64,000 nucleotides of DNA from Echinococcus granulosus (Eukaryota > Platyhelminthes > Cestoda > Cyclophyllidea > Taeniidae), in NCBI RefSeq assembly GCF_000524195.1, contig NW_020170421.1:320500-384499 (forward strand), given 5' to 3'. Below the pieces are notes generated by a model that saw nothing but the letters and a program-made list of their open reading frames with translations, was not told the DNA's origin and searched no databases. Numbering within the stretch: position 1 is the first letter of the stretch; each line of letters opens with the position of its first letter. The translations under genes and the position numbers were made by a program. Shown here piece after piece: positions 14,501 through 26,104 of this stretch.

Positions 14501-16592
14501 ACTTTGAGAGAACATTTTGAAGCATCTAACTGACCTTTTCCCTTCTATGAAGGTGACATTTCCAACAGGCTATCAAGTCAGGGTCCTAAAGACAGCATTT
14601 AAACCAAGGAAATGTCAAACTAAGCACTACTTCTGTTCCGTATTACCATTCGTGATCGAATAGGAGAGGCAGAGAGAGAGGCAGAAAAAGAGGTAGAGGT
14701 GGAGGAGTGGCATAGCTCATTCCCAACTCTCTATCCTTTAAAAAAATCGCAGTTAAATCGTATCCTTCTCCCTCGCTCCCTTTTTTTAGTTAAAATCGGA
14801 TAAGCGACTCCAAGTTGTTTGAGCAGGCTAATTGGCTCTACCCTGTCCTCTCCTGAGTCATAAAACTTGGCTGTCTCCTACCTAGATGTGGCTTTTCCTC
14901 CAGTTGACAGTACTTTTCATTGACCCATTGGCAAATGCTCGAGCTTACACACTGGCTGATACAAAAAAATGTCTTCTGGATTTAGTGTGCGTACTTCAAG
15001 ATCAACCTAAAAAGTACTTACGAAGTTACTGCCTGACAGATTTGCATACGTTTTCTGGTGACTGTATCTGCTTTGAAAGAGGACAAAACTTTACTGATAC
15101 TATCAGGAAAAGCAGTTCTTAAATACACCAGAATCTGTTAAAAGAATCAAAAACCTTACCACAGCTTAAAGCAAAATTTTCAAGCAAATGCTGTCCTTTT
15201 TTGGAAATCCGTTGCCACTAGCGCATGAGTTTTACACGGTGATGGCTTTAAACGCACCCTACAACAACGCGGTAAGAAGGGAGAAGAACCAAGTGCACAC
15301 GATTTTTGACCCTTTTGTTGACTTGCATTAATAAAAAAGACAGCATTGATGTACTGACAATAGTGACGATTGTATCTCTGATGACTAGGAATGAAGGAAC
15401 TAAGCTGTTGAAAGGTAATGTAGAGGTGATGCAGGCCTTCTTCATTAGCAAAAAGCCAGGTCACGTAATGCAGAGCCAAACAACAAGGCAGTTGCCTATA
15501 CACACCTGAAAGAGTTTATCGTTGTCTTGCTGAGAAATATTTAGTGTCATTCATTTACCATAATTTACTATAATGAACCGACTAGAAAGAATTTTAAAAT
15601 TAGGAGGAATGCGTTTGGCTCGTTTTTCACTGACTAACTCCTATCAATGAGATTAAAAACACAAATTTCACTTGCTCACAAAATTACAGGGAGTAATCAA
15701 AGGACGCTTACGCCTATCGTAGTCATGGTCGGGCTTTTGCAGCTTACTTACCACATTTTTAGGCACTTAGCCATTCCATCTGCCCGCAATCTACGTGATA
15801 TTAAAGTCCGTTTATATAGCTAGGCATGTAAAATGACATTGTTGACTTAAGAATTGAGAAGAGACGTATTCGCATCATTTAAGTCATGCTGTCGCCTGTT
15901 CTTTGTCACTTCATGGTAAGTGGATGAGGGGATGAGCAGTTGCGCCAAACAGTGCCGCAAGCAGGTGGAGTGAGTTGAAAACGCTGTTGTGGATGTGAGA
16001 CGTCATTTGTCTGAGAGTAATTACACTTTATACAGCTCCGGACTAGTGTTACTCTGTACGGACTGCACATGTTGTAGGCTGTGGTGGTCGAATTCCCTCT
16101 GAGACTTTAGTTGGGAAAGTGCCGAAGAAGGACAAACACACCGCTGCGAAATGTTTAAAGCTGTGGAAATAAAGGAGTCAAATGTTGACGATAGCATGAT
16201 TGCCAAGATATTCGCCCACTCACTCCTTCTATCAGAGAGTTGACCAGTACCTAGTTTGTTGTGCGTGTTCTCTCTTCACAATCCACAAAATCCTGTGTAT
16301 CGCTTTCAACCGAGACCAGGTTTTATGCGACCCGTTAAGCTAGGAAGTACACAAATTTGTTTTGCATATCGTTGGTATTAAACTTTGAATACCACAGCAG
16401 TAATGGAGATGGAGGAGGCAAACATCACATGCTACCCTCACAAGCATTAGTAAAAGAAAAACTGATTTCTTTATGCTGACCCTTACTGACCCAATACATT
16501 TTATTGCGCAATTGCCAGTGTAATGGTAAATCCTATCCGTGGTAAGAAATGCTCTCCAATTCACTTTATTAGGCACTCAGCTTTCGGGTATG
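8517..16592. other. Long stretch with no supported gene
   Basis: About 8 kb in which I find no exon with both convincing splice signals and a recognisable protein pattern. Open frames here are short and AT-rich. There is a GA-rich run at 14661-14710. No TRIM LTR was noticed. Confidence 0.5.
14661..14710 (+). repeat. Purine-rich (GA) low-complexity tract
   Basis: About 50 bases almost purely A and G, with GAGAGAGAGGCAG-like and GAGGTAGAGGTGG-like units. It is simple sequence with no coding signal around it. Confidence 0.7.
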
Positions 16593-16692
16593 NNNNNNNN
16601 NNNNNNNNNNNNNNNNNNNNNNNNNNNNNNNNNNNNNNNNNNNNNNNNNNNNNNNNNNNNNNNNNNNNNNNNNNNNNNNNNNNNNNNNNNNN
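16593..16692. other. Assembly gap (100 N)
   Basis: Exactly 100 N, the usual placeholder for a gap of unknown size. It lies about 180 bp downstream of the CRAL-TRIO stop codon, so the 3' UTR and poly(A) site may be interrupted. Confidence 0.98.
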
Positions 16693-16874
16693 AGCATACC
16701 TCGTGTTGTTCGCCTCTACTCACTCAAACTACTGGTCATTGAGATGTGTCAAATTCACTCAGCAAAGATGTTAAATGTGAGTAATTAGAAAAATCCAATA
16801 GTAGGGAATTCATTATTCAGGTCTAAATGGACAATCAGTAGGATGACCAATTAATCCAAAGAAGTGGCTAACTG

Positions 16875-17053
16875 TCAAATTTCGTCCTGATTAAATTTCA
16901 CGTATATTCCCGATTTGCCCATTATATCCGTGGAGAAGTCTTTATAAACTCCGAACTGATTTCGACATTCTTTTGGCCGTTTTGACTCGTCCACCGCAAT
17001 CGCAAAAGCTGGTCTAGCATCCGGAAGTGACTTCAACATAGATTCCTGTTTCT
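16875..17053 (-). CDS. CRAL-TRIO gene exon 7 (stop)
   Basis: 179 bp after a TTCCCTTAG acceptor, chosen because the alternative AG twelve... nine bases inside (after GAAACAG) breaks the frame. It ends in TGA at 16877-16875. It encodes the family's post-domain tail with VDESKRP. Confidence 0.82.
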
Positions 17054-19221
17054 CTAAGGGAATAATAAGAATACATCTTTAAAGTACGTGCAGATTTATC
17101 AAGATATCTTCTCTTGGCAGCGAATGCATTAAGTCAATTTCATGGAGGAAAGCCATTTATAGAGAAACAACGCTTTTTCCGAAAAACATTTGTATTTCAA
17201 TACAATACTTCTTCTCTGTCCACATCCTAGCACGATTAACGAGAGGCAGGAAGCATTTTGATGGACATTGGGTCATATTTGCCTTATTTGGGAAACAAAA
17301 TCCTCAGGTGTAGTTGTTAGGGCTGTGCAGCTCCATACCCGTTATTATGGTGGTAAGTCTCAGCCATGCTGAGATTACTCTGAACCAGTAGGTCCAAATA
17401 TGACAAATATGAAGCAATTAGTTGACAAGAAAGTGCATCGCAAGTTAAAATAAGTAACTTTTACATGTATTCGCAAAAAGTCACAGCATTTTGTACAATA
17501 AATTTCCAAAGAACTGATATTACCGCATAAATCCTCGAAGGAAAGCTTGTTATCGCCACCATATGAATCGGACATTAAGTCTTTCAATCCGGGAACTGCA
17601 TCGAAAGCGGGGCTAAAATCGGAGCCCAGAACCAAAATCTGCAAAGGTTGGAGTCAATGAATGGGTTGATTACCCTTGGCGACTCAAGTAAGCAAGGAAC
17701 TCACTCGTGACTTGATTTTCTCATTCAACCACTCAGAGTACAGATTAAACATTGCTTCAAAGACTTTTGGGGTATTGTAGTATATCAATTTTTTTATTCG
17801 GAAGGGAAGACATTCCTGAAAAAGAATGCTGGAATCAGGTACCATAAAGGAGATTCAATTGATATAAATTGCTATAACTTGGGCACCTTGTGCTAAATCC
17901 ACCCTTGTTATTAAATTATTCCTGGAATGTGCTTTGAAGGAGTCCGATGCATCAGATTGAGAATCTGCAATCGACGTCTCATTTGGGAGTTAGGTGATGT
18001 TATGATGATACATGATATGTTAACCACATTTTGCGAATTGGGTAATTTTTCAATGAAAATTAAAGCAGAATGGGTTGAAATGCGTACCTGGAAATATTTT
18101 GTTGCAACCTTCGACATCTTTGGCTCAAACATTCTCATAACATCCTCCTTTCGAAAATTCGTGAAATCCATAATCATGCAGATGCCACCAATTTGCGCTC
18201 TGGGATCAGCTAGGCATATATCGTTCCATATGTGCGATGGACCCTGCAGATCTGCTATCGACAGTTCATTTAGATTGATGTTGGCTACAAGCAATTGAAG
18301 GAAAAGACCACTTTGGCTGCATTTACGTCATTTAGCGTTATGCTAAGAAAGGTGAATGCGTATGATTTGGATGGCAAAAAACTTACTAGATTTCACCAAA
18401 ATGACCAGAGACCCCTCTTGAGTGAATCCTAGAGGTGCCCAGCACCTACGGAATGCGGATTGAAATCATCAAGACATGCTCACTTTACTGCATCTGTGCT
18501 TTAAATTCCTTCAAGCATTTCCCTTTTCCATGATTTCTCAAAAAGCGCATACACACTTTGTCAAGCTTGACTCCTCTGTTTGAAAGTGCAAATATATTTT
18601 AGGAAATGTGCCTATTCCGCTACTGCTATCTCAATACTGAAAAACGCCAAATTGAGGGTGGAAAAGAGAGCTCTACAGTTTGCAAGTTTAAGGGTAAAAA
18701 TATTACCACGTATTCTTCTTTACCCAACTGGATTCTTGGCAGTTAAATTGAATTATTGAAAGGTGTATTGTGCAAATAAAATAAATTTACTTCATGTCAA
18801 TCCATTTATTCCAGTTTTCTCTATTGGTTGCCGTGTCCTCGAACCACGAAGGATTTCCTTCAGTGGGTGACGTTCGGAAGGTACAAAATTTGTCCAGACG
18901 GCGCTGCGCTTTCATGTGGTTGTACTTTGCTTGACGCAAAAATGCCAACAAAAATGTGTCATCTGCAAAATGGTAATCGAAGGCTTTATCCTCTTCAACT
19001 CAAGTTAGGTGGGCACAAAAACTGTTTAGTAAAGCGACTAACTAACCCGTGGTGCACTTCAAGTGGGGCATGGAGGTAAGCCATCGTCGAAACGATTCCA
19101 GATGTGCTGAAACTTGATCAGAAATCTCTCCCAATTCTTTTGCAGCCTTCTTTTTGTATACGGAGGGTAAAGCCTTGGTTGCATCGTAGGGCGTATACGG
19201 CACTGGTGCTGCCTTTGGCAT
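16875..19221 (-). CDS. CRAL-TRIO (SEC14-like) lipid-binding protein, 335 aa, seven exons
   Basis: Minus-strand exons in transcript order: 19221-19047, 18962-18791, 18445-18387, 18284-18088, 17815-17705, 17638-17524, 17053-16875. The total is 1008 bp, one open frame of 335 codons plus TGA, and every junction agrees in phase with GT-AG signals. An in-frame TGA two codons before the ATG supports the start. Residues about 26-90 form the CRAL-TRIO N-terminal helical domain, with DDTFLLAFLRQAKY at 59-72. Residues about 120-275 form the lipid-binding domain, ending in the family's YGG motif. The final 60 residues carry a VDESKRP segment. The family includes alpha-tocopherol transfer protein, retinaldehyde-binding protein and clavesins, which are soluble carriers of small hydrophobic ligands. 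The ligand here is unknown. Confidence 0.92.
17524..17638 (-). CDS. CRAL-TRIO gene exon 6
   Basis: 115 bp after a CTTTGCAG acceptor, ending one base into a codon at GTAATA. It encodes VLGSDFSPAF and the closing SYGGDN motif of the domain. Confidence 0.88.
17705..17815 (-). CDS. CRAL-TRIO gene exon 5
   Basis: 111 bp, 37 codons, phase 0 at both ends. The acceptor is TTTTTCAG and the donor GTGAGT. It encodes the LPFRIKKLIYYNTP strand and the long gate-helix region common to CRAL-TRIO domains. Confidence 0.88.
18088..18284 (-). CDS. CRAL-TRIO gene exon 4
   Basis: 197 bp after a GCTTGTAG acceptor, ending in phase 0 at CAG|GTACGC. It includes the GGICMIMDFTNF strand-and-turn typical of the family's lipid-binding pocket. 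Confidence 0.88.
18387..18445 (-). CDS. CRAL-TRIO gene exon 3
   Basis: A 59-bp exon between a CCGTAG acceptor and a GTAAGT donor. It encodes the first strand of the lipid-binding domain (GSLVILVKS). It is too short to be seen as an open frame and was found by requiring phase agreement between exons 2 and 4. Confidence 0.85.
18791..18962 (-). CDS. CRAL-TRIO gene exon 2
   Basis: 172 bp after a TTTTGCAG acceptor, ending at a GTAAAT donor in phase 2. It carries the diagnostic DDTFLLAFLR helix and a basic helix that completes the N-terminal domain. Confidence 0.88.
19047..19221 (-). CDS. CRAL-TRIO gene exon 1 (start)
   Basis: 175 bp from ATG to a GTTAGT donor, ending one base into codon 59. It encodes a short Pro/Lys-rich leader and the first helix of the CRAL-TRIO N domain (ESFRRWLTSMPHLK). 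The Kozak context is AAGATGC. Confidence 0.88.
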
Positions 19222-19913
19222 CTTTCAGGAGTGATTGAGCTGCAGAAGATATTCACAATTAATAGTTGCGCAGATGACTGTGTTGCTAGCCTACTCACCG
19301 CACTTAAATGCGTCAAAGCTTGTCAGAATAACCTCGTCACACCCTGTGGCGCCTCTCTGTGGTGCAGCATGCTATGAAACTCACAATCAGCGTCAATGCA
19401 TTTGGGTAACTCTTATTAGCTCCATTATGACTGGCATTTCTAGATTGTGATAATGCAATTTAGTCTTCATTTCTTTGCAAAAAACTTGTAGGCGCAAACG
19501 CAATTCTCGCCAAGTCGGCGAAAGTTACGCATTTAATTAGTTTTGCAAACAAAGTATAGCACGACTGAAACCTTGAAGACAGGTATTTGAGAGCCTCCCC
19601 AACCTCCCACTTACATAAAACGGTGGAAATCGAAATCTTTTGCTTTTCACTTTGCAATTAATTGAAGTAGCTTAATTTCAAGTTTTGTGGGTTGCAGCTT
19701 CAAGAGTTAAAGGAATCATTTAGCACAATTCTTTTCTACCTCATAGGGCCTACAGAAGACTTGTGTACAGGGCATTGACGCCTGCGTCACAAATTCACTT
19801 GTCTCACAAGGGTGCCAGAATGCCACTTTAGGCAGCTTTTGGAATTTCATTTGGAAGAAACTTTTTGCTTGTATGTAATCCGAGAGGACTTTTTGAGCAC
19901 CCTTCCATCCATC

Positions 19914-20692
19914 CTAAATCGGTAAGCGTCGATTGTTCACTTCATTGGGTTCCTTTTGTACCCACCGGTTGGCCAATTCGGCCACTACACGACGGACAGA
20001 GGCGTAAGCTGCATCTGATGCGGAGTGAAAAGTTGTCAAATTAAGCTTTATTTTATTAAATTTTACATTATTCCGAGTGAATATTATTTCTGTGGTTGAA
20101 AATGCCACTTATTTTTTCCATTTATGAATTTATCGAGTTTAGTAATCAACTATGGGCTCGGCATTCAAAGATTCTTCATTGTGAATGAAACACAATCTTA
20201 TCTAGTAGCATTATGCAAAAAGCTGATATTTGTTGTTGTCTTTCATTTCGTGAACATTATCGACAGTCATAACTTGCAACTCCACCAATATGGACTTCCG
20301 GACCATATTCAGAAGATTATTCACATACCTAACTCTTTAGAAATTGCTTTAGTAATAGAGCATCAAATTTATATCACTTCATAACACGCGCAACAAAGCA
20401 AATTGCTTACTTATAACGCGGTCGTGAGAAGAAAGCTTTAGGAATACAAATTGTAGTTAAAAAAACCGTCCGAGGACCGAGCACTTCCTCAAAGACAAAA
20501 AAGTGGGAGCAGAACAAAACTGTGAAAGCGTGAAGCAAGTCTTGTTATGCATAGTTTGATGGCCGCAATCGCAGCGAAAACCGCTCATCTTAACGGTTCT
20601 GCTGGTGTCAGCTTTTTCCTTTCTCGGCTTCCCCTCAATAAGTCAAGGCGCTTACTTTTGGATGCCAGTTTATCGGTAAAAATATACGCTTC
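19914..20692 (-). CDS. Unrecognised gene, last two exons (20656-20692, 19914-20014)
   Basis: Two minus-strand segments look like the 3' end of a gene. The 37-bp exon lies between a GATTGCAG acceptor and a GTAAGC donor and leaves one base. The 101-bp exon follows a CGCATCAG acceptor, supplies two bases, and ends in TAG. The joined peptide is about 45 residues, helical and charged (DKLASK, then SVRRVVAELANRWVQKEP). I cannot assign a family. More exons would lie upstream, perhaps in 20880-21075, where a minus-strand frame interrupted by one TAG reads well. The segment lies 690 bp upstream of the CRAL-TRIO start on the same strand. Confidence 0.4.
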
Positions 20693-22261
20693 CTGCAATC
20701 GAGTTGAAGAACGTGATGCACACCGCAACCACTACCTTTCGGCAAACTTGGCGGGTTAAAAATGTCCTGCAGGTCCGCCGATAAAGATACTTTCCTTCGA
20801 ACTCACCTCATCACAAATGTTTACAAAACTAGCTGATTAAGTGAGGAATACGCCAAATAGCTCAACCGAGAGGGGTATACAAGGCCCTGGTTGAGAAAAT
20901 CGCCTCCAGCCTGTTCCAGTGTCGGTAATTTTACCGAGATGTTAGTCACTTGGCGGTGGAGATCCTCGATCTATTCACTTAGACTATTGTGGAAGGATGC
21001 GGGGTGAAAATGTTCTGTCAGGCCGCTCCACTTAGTCAGCGGAAGCAGAGGATACTTTGCTGAAAAAATTACCTGCAAATGAAGCAAATTAAGTAGAAGA
21101 CTACCACACTCGCAATTTTGAAGGAAATTAGGGGTCAGTGTGTCGTCAAGCTCTCAAAGATGAGCCAGCATTCCGTTGATAATATCAACCTACCTCGTAA
21201 GGATACGACTAATAGATGGAAGAAGGCGTTTTTTCGGTCCTGGGGGCCTCATTCGATGGGAGCATTTAAATGCGAAAGCGTTGATCACAGGCGTGTAATA
21301 TCTAACTTTTTTAACACAGTCGACTTGCAGACCTCCCTGTGGTCACGATCAGAGGCTAGGTCAGACAGGTGGGAAAGTAGACAGAAAATGATGTTACCGC
21401 ACAGCGGATCCCTGGACAACAGACAAGGTAGCCAATGCAGAAAATGACAAAATTTGGAGTGCAATCTCTTATGCTCAAAAGCCTGGGTCTTAAGCCAAGA
21501 CATATAAGTTACCAGCATACATTTTGACGGTATTTTAGGACAATACAAAAGGTGTGACTTCTCGAAAGGTGGTATGTATTTTCAACCGAATGTTATCACT
21601 AAAAGACTCGGATTTCGACACCACTTCAAAGCAAAGCCTATTACCCTTGGATGCCGCGTTTTGAAGTGGCATTGAGGAAACAGCACAGGGAAGAAATGAC
21701 AACAGTAGTATTTAGGTTCAGGCAATTGGAGAGAGCTCGATTAAGTAAATTAAGGCTCAAATATTCCATTCTTCCCACTCACACCACCTTAAACAGCTAA
21801 AGGAAGTTCTCTGAGGCTTGAGATGGCACTGACTGCCGGTCCCATGTCATTAAGGAATGACTATATCTAAAGAAAAAGTCATATTTTCTACAAACGTCGC
21901 CCATGTCCAGGATCAATTTAAAGGAGTTCTTGAACCACTTGTGCAGCGAAACTACTTTAAATCGACAAATTTATGCAGGAAACTGGCTTCATGATAAATT
22001 AGCTTGGCAATGCATCCTTATTTCACCTAATGAGACATTCTAATGTTTAAGGTGAGGCTACTTTATTTGTTTTGATCAAAGTGGATGACAATAGATTAAA
22101 ATTTTGTACTTTGCTTTAATTTCGACACTTTTGTACTCAAAGTTTGGGCAGTAAATACACCCTTTCAAAACAATTCCATGTGAACCGATTTTTGGGGCTT
22201 AATTCCATCGTCGGCTTTGTCTCTCTTAACAAACACTAATGCTGTTCCATTGATGTGTTTT

Positions 22262-23362
22262 TGCACTAGGTTAATTTTTTTGTTAAACCCTTAATTTTTA
22301 TAAAGCGGCCTCTTAGGTGCACCACCATTGTACCTCCGTCGTGTAGGCTGGCCTCTTGGCAATACCAGTAGCCCAAAACTCTACTGTATTAAAGTAAATA
22401 TATTCTGCCCGAACATTGCGTCTTCTTTAGTTCCTAAGAAAGCCTAGTGGAGCTACATTGGTGGCAGTGAAAAGCAAACCCTACCTTAAAGGACATCTGT
22501 CCTGATTTCTATTGCTGAGTGATAAACCTTGAGGGGTGGAAGGAGTAAATATGCTGCGGATGGGAGAATCAGCAACATCTCCTAATAGAAGGGCTAAAAA
22601 TGTCATCTTCCTTCGACCACTACCCTAGTCCCGTGTTCTGTAGGGAGACCTGTTAACACCTTAAGCGAGACTAATCGTAGCTGTAGATCATCTGCAGAGA
22701 ATCGTTACGGAGCAGTCTACCGTACCTGCATGCAAATGTCAAATAAGCCAGTACACGATGTCTCCTCCTCCATCTATCTACTAACCCATGGAATGTAGAG
22801 GATAGATGTGGCTCATAAGCACTGAGGTGAGTGCAATGTAGAGGAAGGAAAAAAAACAAGAAACCCCTTCCCCTTGGAACTGTTTTAAAATCCACCCTTT
22901 GCTATTTAACTCTGCTTTTAGGCCAGTGCTCCTACAACTAGCAATGGATACGATTGATAGCCAGCACATTTCCCCTCCCCTTCCCCGAATCCAGTGCCCA
23001 TACATGGCAAAAATATAAATACAGTGGAATTGCTAAGAGGGGTCATTGACATTGCTGTCAAGTACCTTCTCAGTTGCATGGAACTAGAATGACTGTCGCG
23101 GTTGATTCGTGGGTGTTTTGTGGTGGCTGAGGCAGGAGGTTGGCCAAGAGTAGCAGGAGGCGGATCTATGCATTACGCCTGTGTTTGTTTAACTCCTGAA
23201 TTTGCTAAGGGAACAATTTGGTGCTTCATCAAATCACCTTAGCCATGCGGGCTGGCCTTCGCGCCATGTTAGTAGCACCAAGACCTACTGCATTTCGAGT
23301 ATACGTATTCTGCCAGAGCAATATGTCTTTTATCATCTTCAGGAAGGCCTGGGGGCACTATA
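22262..23362 (+). mobile_element. TRIM element, both LTRs present
   Basis: The left LTR is 22262-22457, ending GCTACA. It is followed at once by TTGGTGGCAGTGAAAAGC, the primer-binding-like site of the family. The right LTR is 23169-23362. The interior (about 710 bp) has no long open frame and shares with the other copies the CTACC..AGTCCCGTGTTCTG block and the TCTACCGTACCTGCATG block. No matching target duplication was found. The 3' LTR abuts sequence homologous to the flank of the solo LTR at 8043, so it may be a recombination junction. Confidence 0.85.
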
Positions 23363-23685
23363 GATCTATCTATTACTACGTAGTACCTCTTCATCGATGG
23401 GGATAAGTAGTGGCAAATTTGAATGAGATCATACCAGTGCCCATTGTACTGGTATGCCTATTTGCCATTCGGAAGAAATATCATCGGTCACAATATCAAG
23501 TGAGCTTTTGAATCTTCCCAACTATGCGTTTTAAGAGTACACAGACTTGACCGAGCACTGGAGAGCAGGAAACGTGTCCCATAAGCCCAAATTTAAGAGT
23601 TGGTATTCACTTACTTCGTTTGTGAGTATTTCAACAAAAAAATTTGCATCTCGAAACATGGTAACATACTTTCGATGTCTTAAGA

Positions 23686-23850
23686 GATACGAATTGGTAC
23701 TACGATAGCATCCCAGGGAGGTCTAGGCCAGTCTGCTGCGGCTGAGACTGCGGCACCCAGCATGGCCGTGGCGGATAGCGTCACTGCTGCTGCAGGTCTG
23801 GGAAACTTGTGTGTGAGTGGGAGACAGCTTCCCTCCTCCCCATCATTGTA
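23686..23850 (+). pseudogene. Duplicated C-terminal fragment of the Ser/Pro-rich gene
   Basis: Matches the last 130 bp of coding sequence in 5577-5707. The frame is retained (SQGGL.. then GLGNL), one codon is inserted and many substitutions have accumulated. The original TAA is lost, so the frame runs on about ten codons. No upstream coding sequence accompanies it, so it is a fragment without its own gene. Confidence 0.7.
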
Positions 23851-25922
23851 AAACTTTATATCTCTTTTTAATTCTCCGAGATCTCTGACTCTTCCTTCTA
23901 CCAAGTGCAATCTTCTTCTGATTTTTCTCTACCCAAGACCGTGAGTCATGATAAAGGAATTTATTTACTCACAACTCCCACCCTCTTACTAGGGACCTAC
24001 CTTGTAATCCTGCCATCAGCTGTCAAGGACTGTGGTTTCACGGGCTATTAAGGCACTCCGTTGATAGAAAAAGCTTCGTTTGGAATTGTAATAAGTGTTT
24101 CACTAAAACGAAAACGGTGAAAGTTAATTGATTGCAAGAAGATTGTTGACACGCGCCATTTCTTAAAGTAGTCACCATTACAAGTCCCAATCCTTTCTTA
24201 AGGAGGCAAAAATTTGATGCCAGTTACACTTCTTTTACTTATTCGATCTTCAGAGGCCATAGAGACCTGCAAAACTGGTTACCCACGTTTTATTCCTATC
24301 TCCGAATCGGTGATTTCGTTTCGTGTAATGGCAGGCTAAGGTGGCGACCACTTAGTGATACATCATTATGGGAATACAGAGAGTAAAGCAGTATCTCCAA
24401 GCCTTTATTCTAAGCCGCTACTTCTGACTGTTTCTGGAAAGGTTTTTCTTGCACAAGTTAGGCTTTTATGGTGTCAAACAGATGGCTCTAATCGTACTTG
24501 AATATCAGCACTCACTACACAAGGGATGCGCAGGCTTTGGGGTTTGAGGCAGTGCCTTAGAAGCATGATCTGTGTATCAGATGAATTAAAGAGAGTACAA
24601 AGGTCACTTTCAACCACGAGTTGCCTCATTGGTGCATTCATATGACTTGAAAGAAGTAGTGGAAATTAGGTCGTTTGCAGTGCATGCTGTTGTCTGTGAA
24701 TGTGCGGCATGTGGCACCCATCTACTTTGCAGTTCTCATGGCTTTCTCTAAGTGACATCGTTGTTGATGAGTTGTTCCACCATCGCTTCATTTAAACACT
24801 GTTGAAATCCGCTATTGACACATTTAGTCCAAGTTATTTGAGCATTAACGACACAACACTTCGTCCCGAAGATTGGAGCCGTCTCTGAGCGTGATGAATG
24901 CATCTTCCTGTTACTCATCGTCGGAATTGCATTCAACCGCCACGTCTTCTTCAAATGCTCCACAAAAATGACGATAAGTTTTTGTTTCTTGCCAGGAAAA
25001 CTAGGAGTACATCCACTAGACTTACGTGAATGGGTGTTAAGTAATGAAATACTACAAGAGCGAAAGGAAGTACTTTGACGGAAGCTAAATAAATTCAAAG
25101 AAATCGGCGGAATTTTTACAAATAACTACATTACCTAATAGGACCCCAAAACATTGTCATTCGTTATTCCCTTTTAAGGTCCGGCGGCGCGACATCTTAG
25201 CGACTGAAATACGCCAATGTTTGACTACCAATCCGTTTGAGCATAGGGCAAAGTTAGGAACTTGAGCGTGTAGTAAAAGGTCGTGTTTTACTTAGCTGCT
25301 CTATTCAAGTAGTGGAAGTGAGATCGGAAATGGGGTTCTCATACAGGAATTGACCATAGAGCAAACCCGCGATTCCGTTTGTGGCGCTCTAGATTTCGAA
25401 CGGAACTGCATCAACAAACTGTTTACAAGGGGAAAGTACCGCCGATTATCGATGACCATGATGATGGTGCATTTGTTTATTTGGGTTATTTTACAGGTAA
25501 AGCATAAACACTTGGCGCATGAGATTAATTAAAATGCGATTTCGTGAGTGTCCTGTATGAGCACGCGTTGGGCGGAATCAATAGCATGGTAGTTTAAATG
25601 CAAATTTTATCCTCGCTATTCACAAATATTATAGTAGACTTTATTTTCTATTTTTGGGCTTACAAAGGTTTGAGTTTGCCTAACGAGGACGACAGATTAA
25701 CAGTTTCATGGGACAGATGGCGTGCAGTGCAGACGTACAGTATGGTTGGAAACTTTGTACGGTTTATTCAGGTTAAAGAATTTATTGTAAACGACAACCT
25801 GAATAGCACCAATACTGACGATATTTTCAGTACGAACTACATGTTAAGGAGTTTCAGATTATTAATCATTTTTGAGGTTCCATTTTGATAGATATGGAAG
25901 ACAGGCAAATTCTTGAGTTAAG

Positions 25923-26104
25923 TGTAGTACGTTGGGTGTTTAATCAACCCTCAATTTTGGTAAAGGGGCCACTTAGGTGCTCCTCCATTGTACCTTCGCC
26001 GTGTAGGTCGGCCTCTAGGCAATACCAGTAGCTTGAGGTTCTACTGTATATAGGCAATGTATTTTTTTACCCGACCATCTTCAGGGCAGTCTCGGGGTGT
26101 TAGA
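25923..26104 (+). mobile_element. Solo TRIM LTR at the right end of duplication copy 2
   Basis: Shows the family blocks (CCATTGTACC, GGCCTCTAGGCAATACCAGTAG, TCTTCAGGGCAGTCTCGGGG). No primer-binding site follows. The 60 bp upstream (ACAGGCAAATTC..) match those before the LTR at 8043, so the two LTRs descend from one insertion. Confidence 0.75.

Larger units (their letters stand above)
23169..26104 (+). repeat. Segmental duplication, copy 2 (permuted order: LTR, flank, gene 3' end, LTR)
   Basis: 23169-23362 is the 3' LTR of the TRIM at 22262. 23363 to about 23665 matches 8236-8516. From about 23686 the sequence matches 5577 onward, through the end of the Ser/Pro-rich coding region and its downstream DNA. 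The block closes with an LTR (25923-26104) matching the one at 8043. Copy 2 has an insertion of about 100 bp near 24710-24810 and lacks about 300 bp corresponding to part of 7550-7950. After 26104 similarity to copy 1 ends. Confidence 0.78.
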
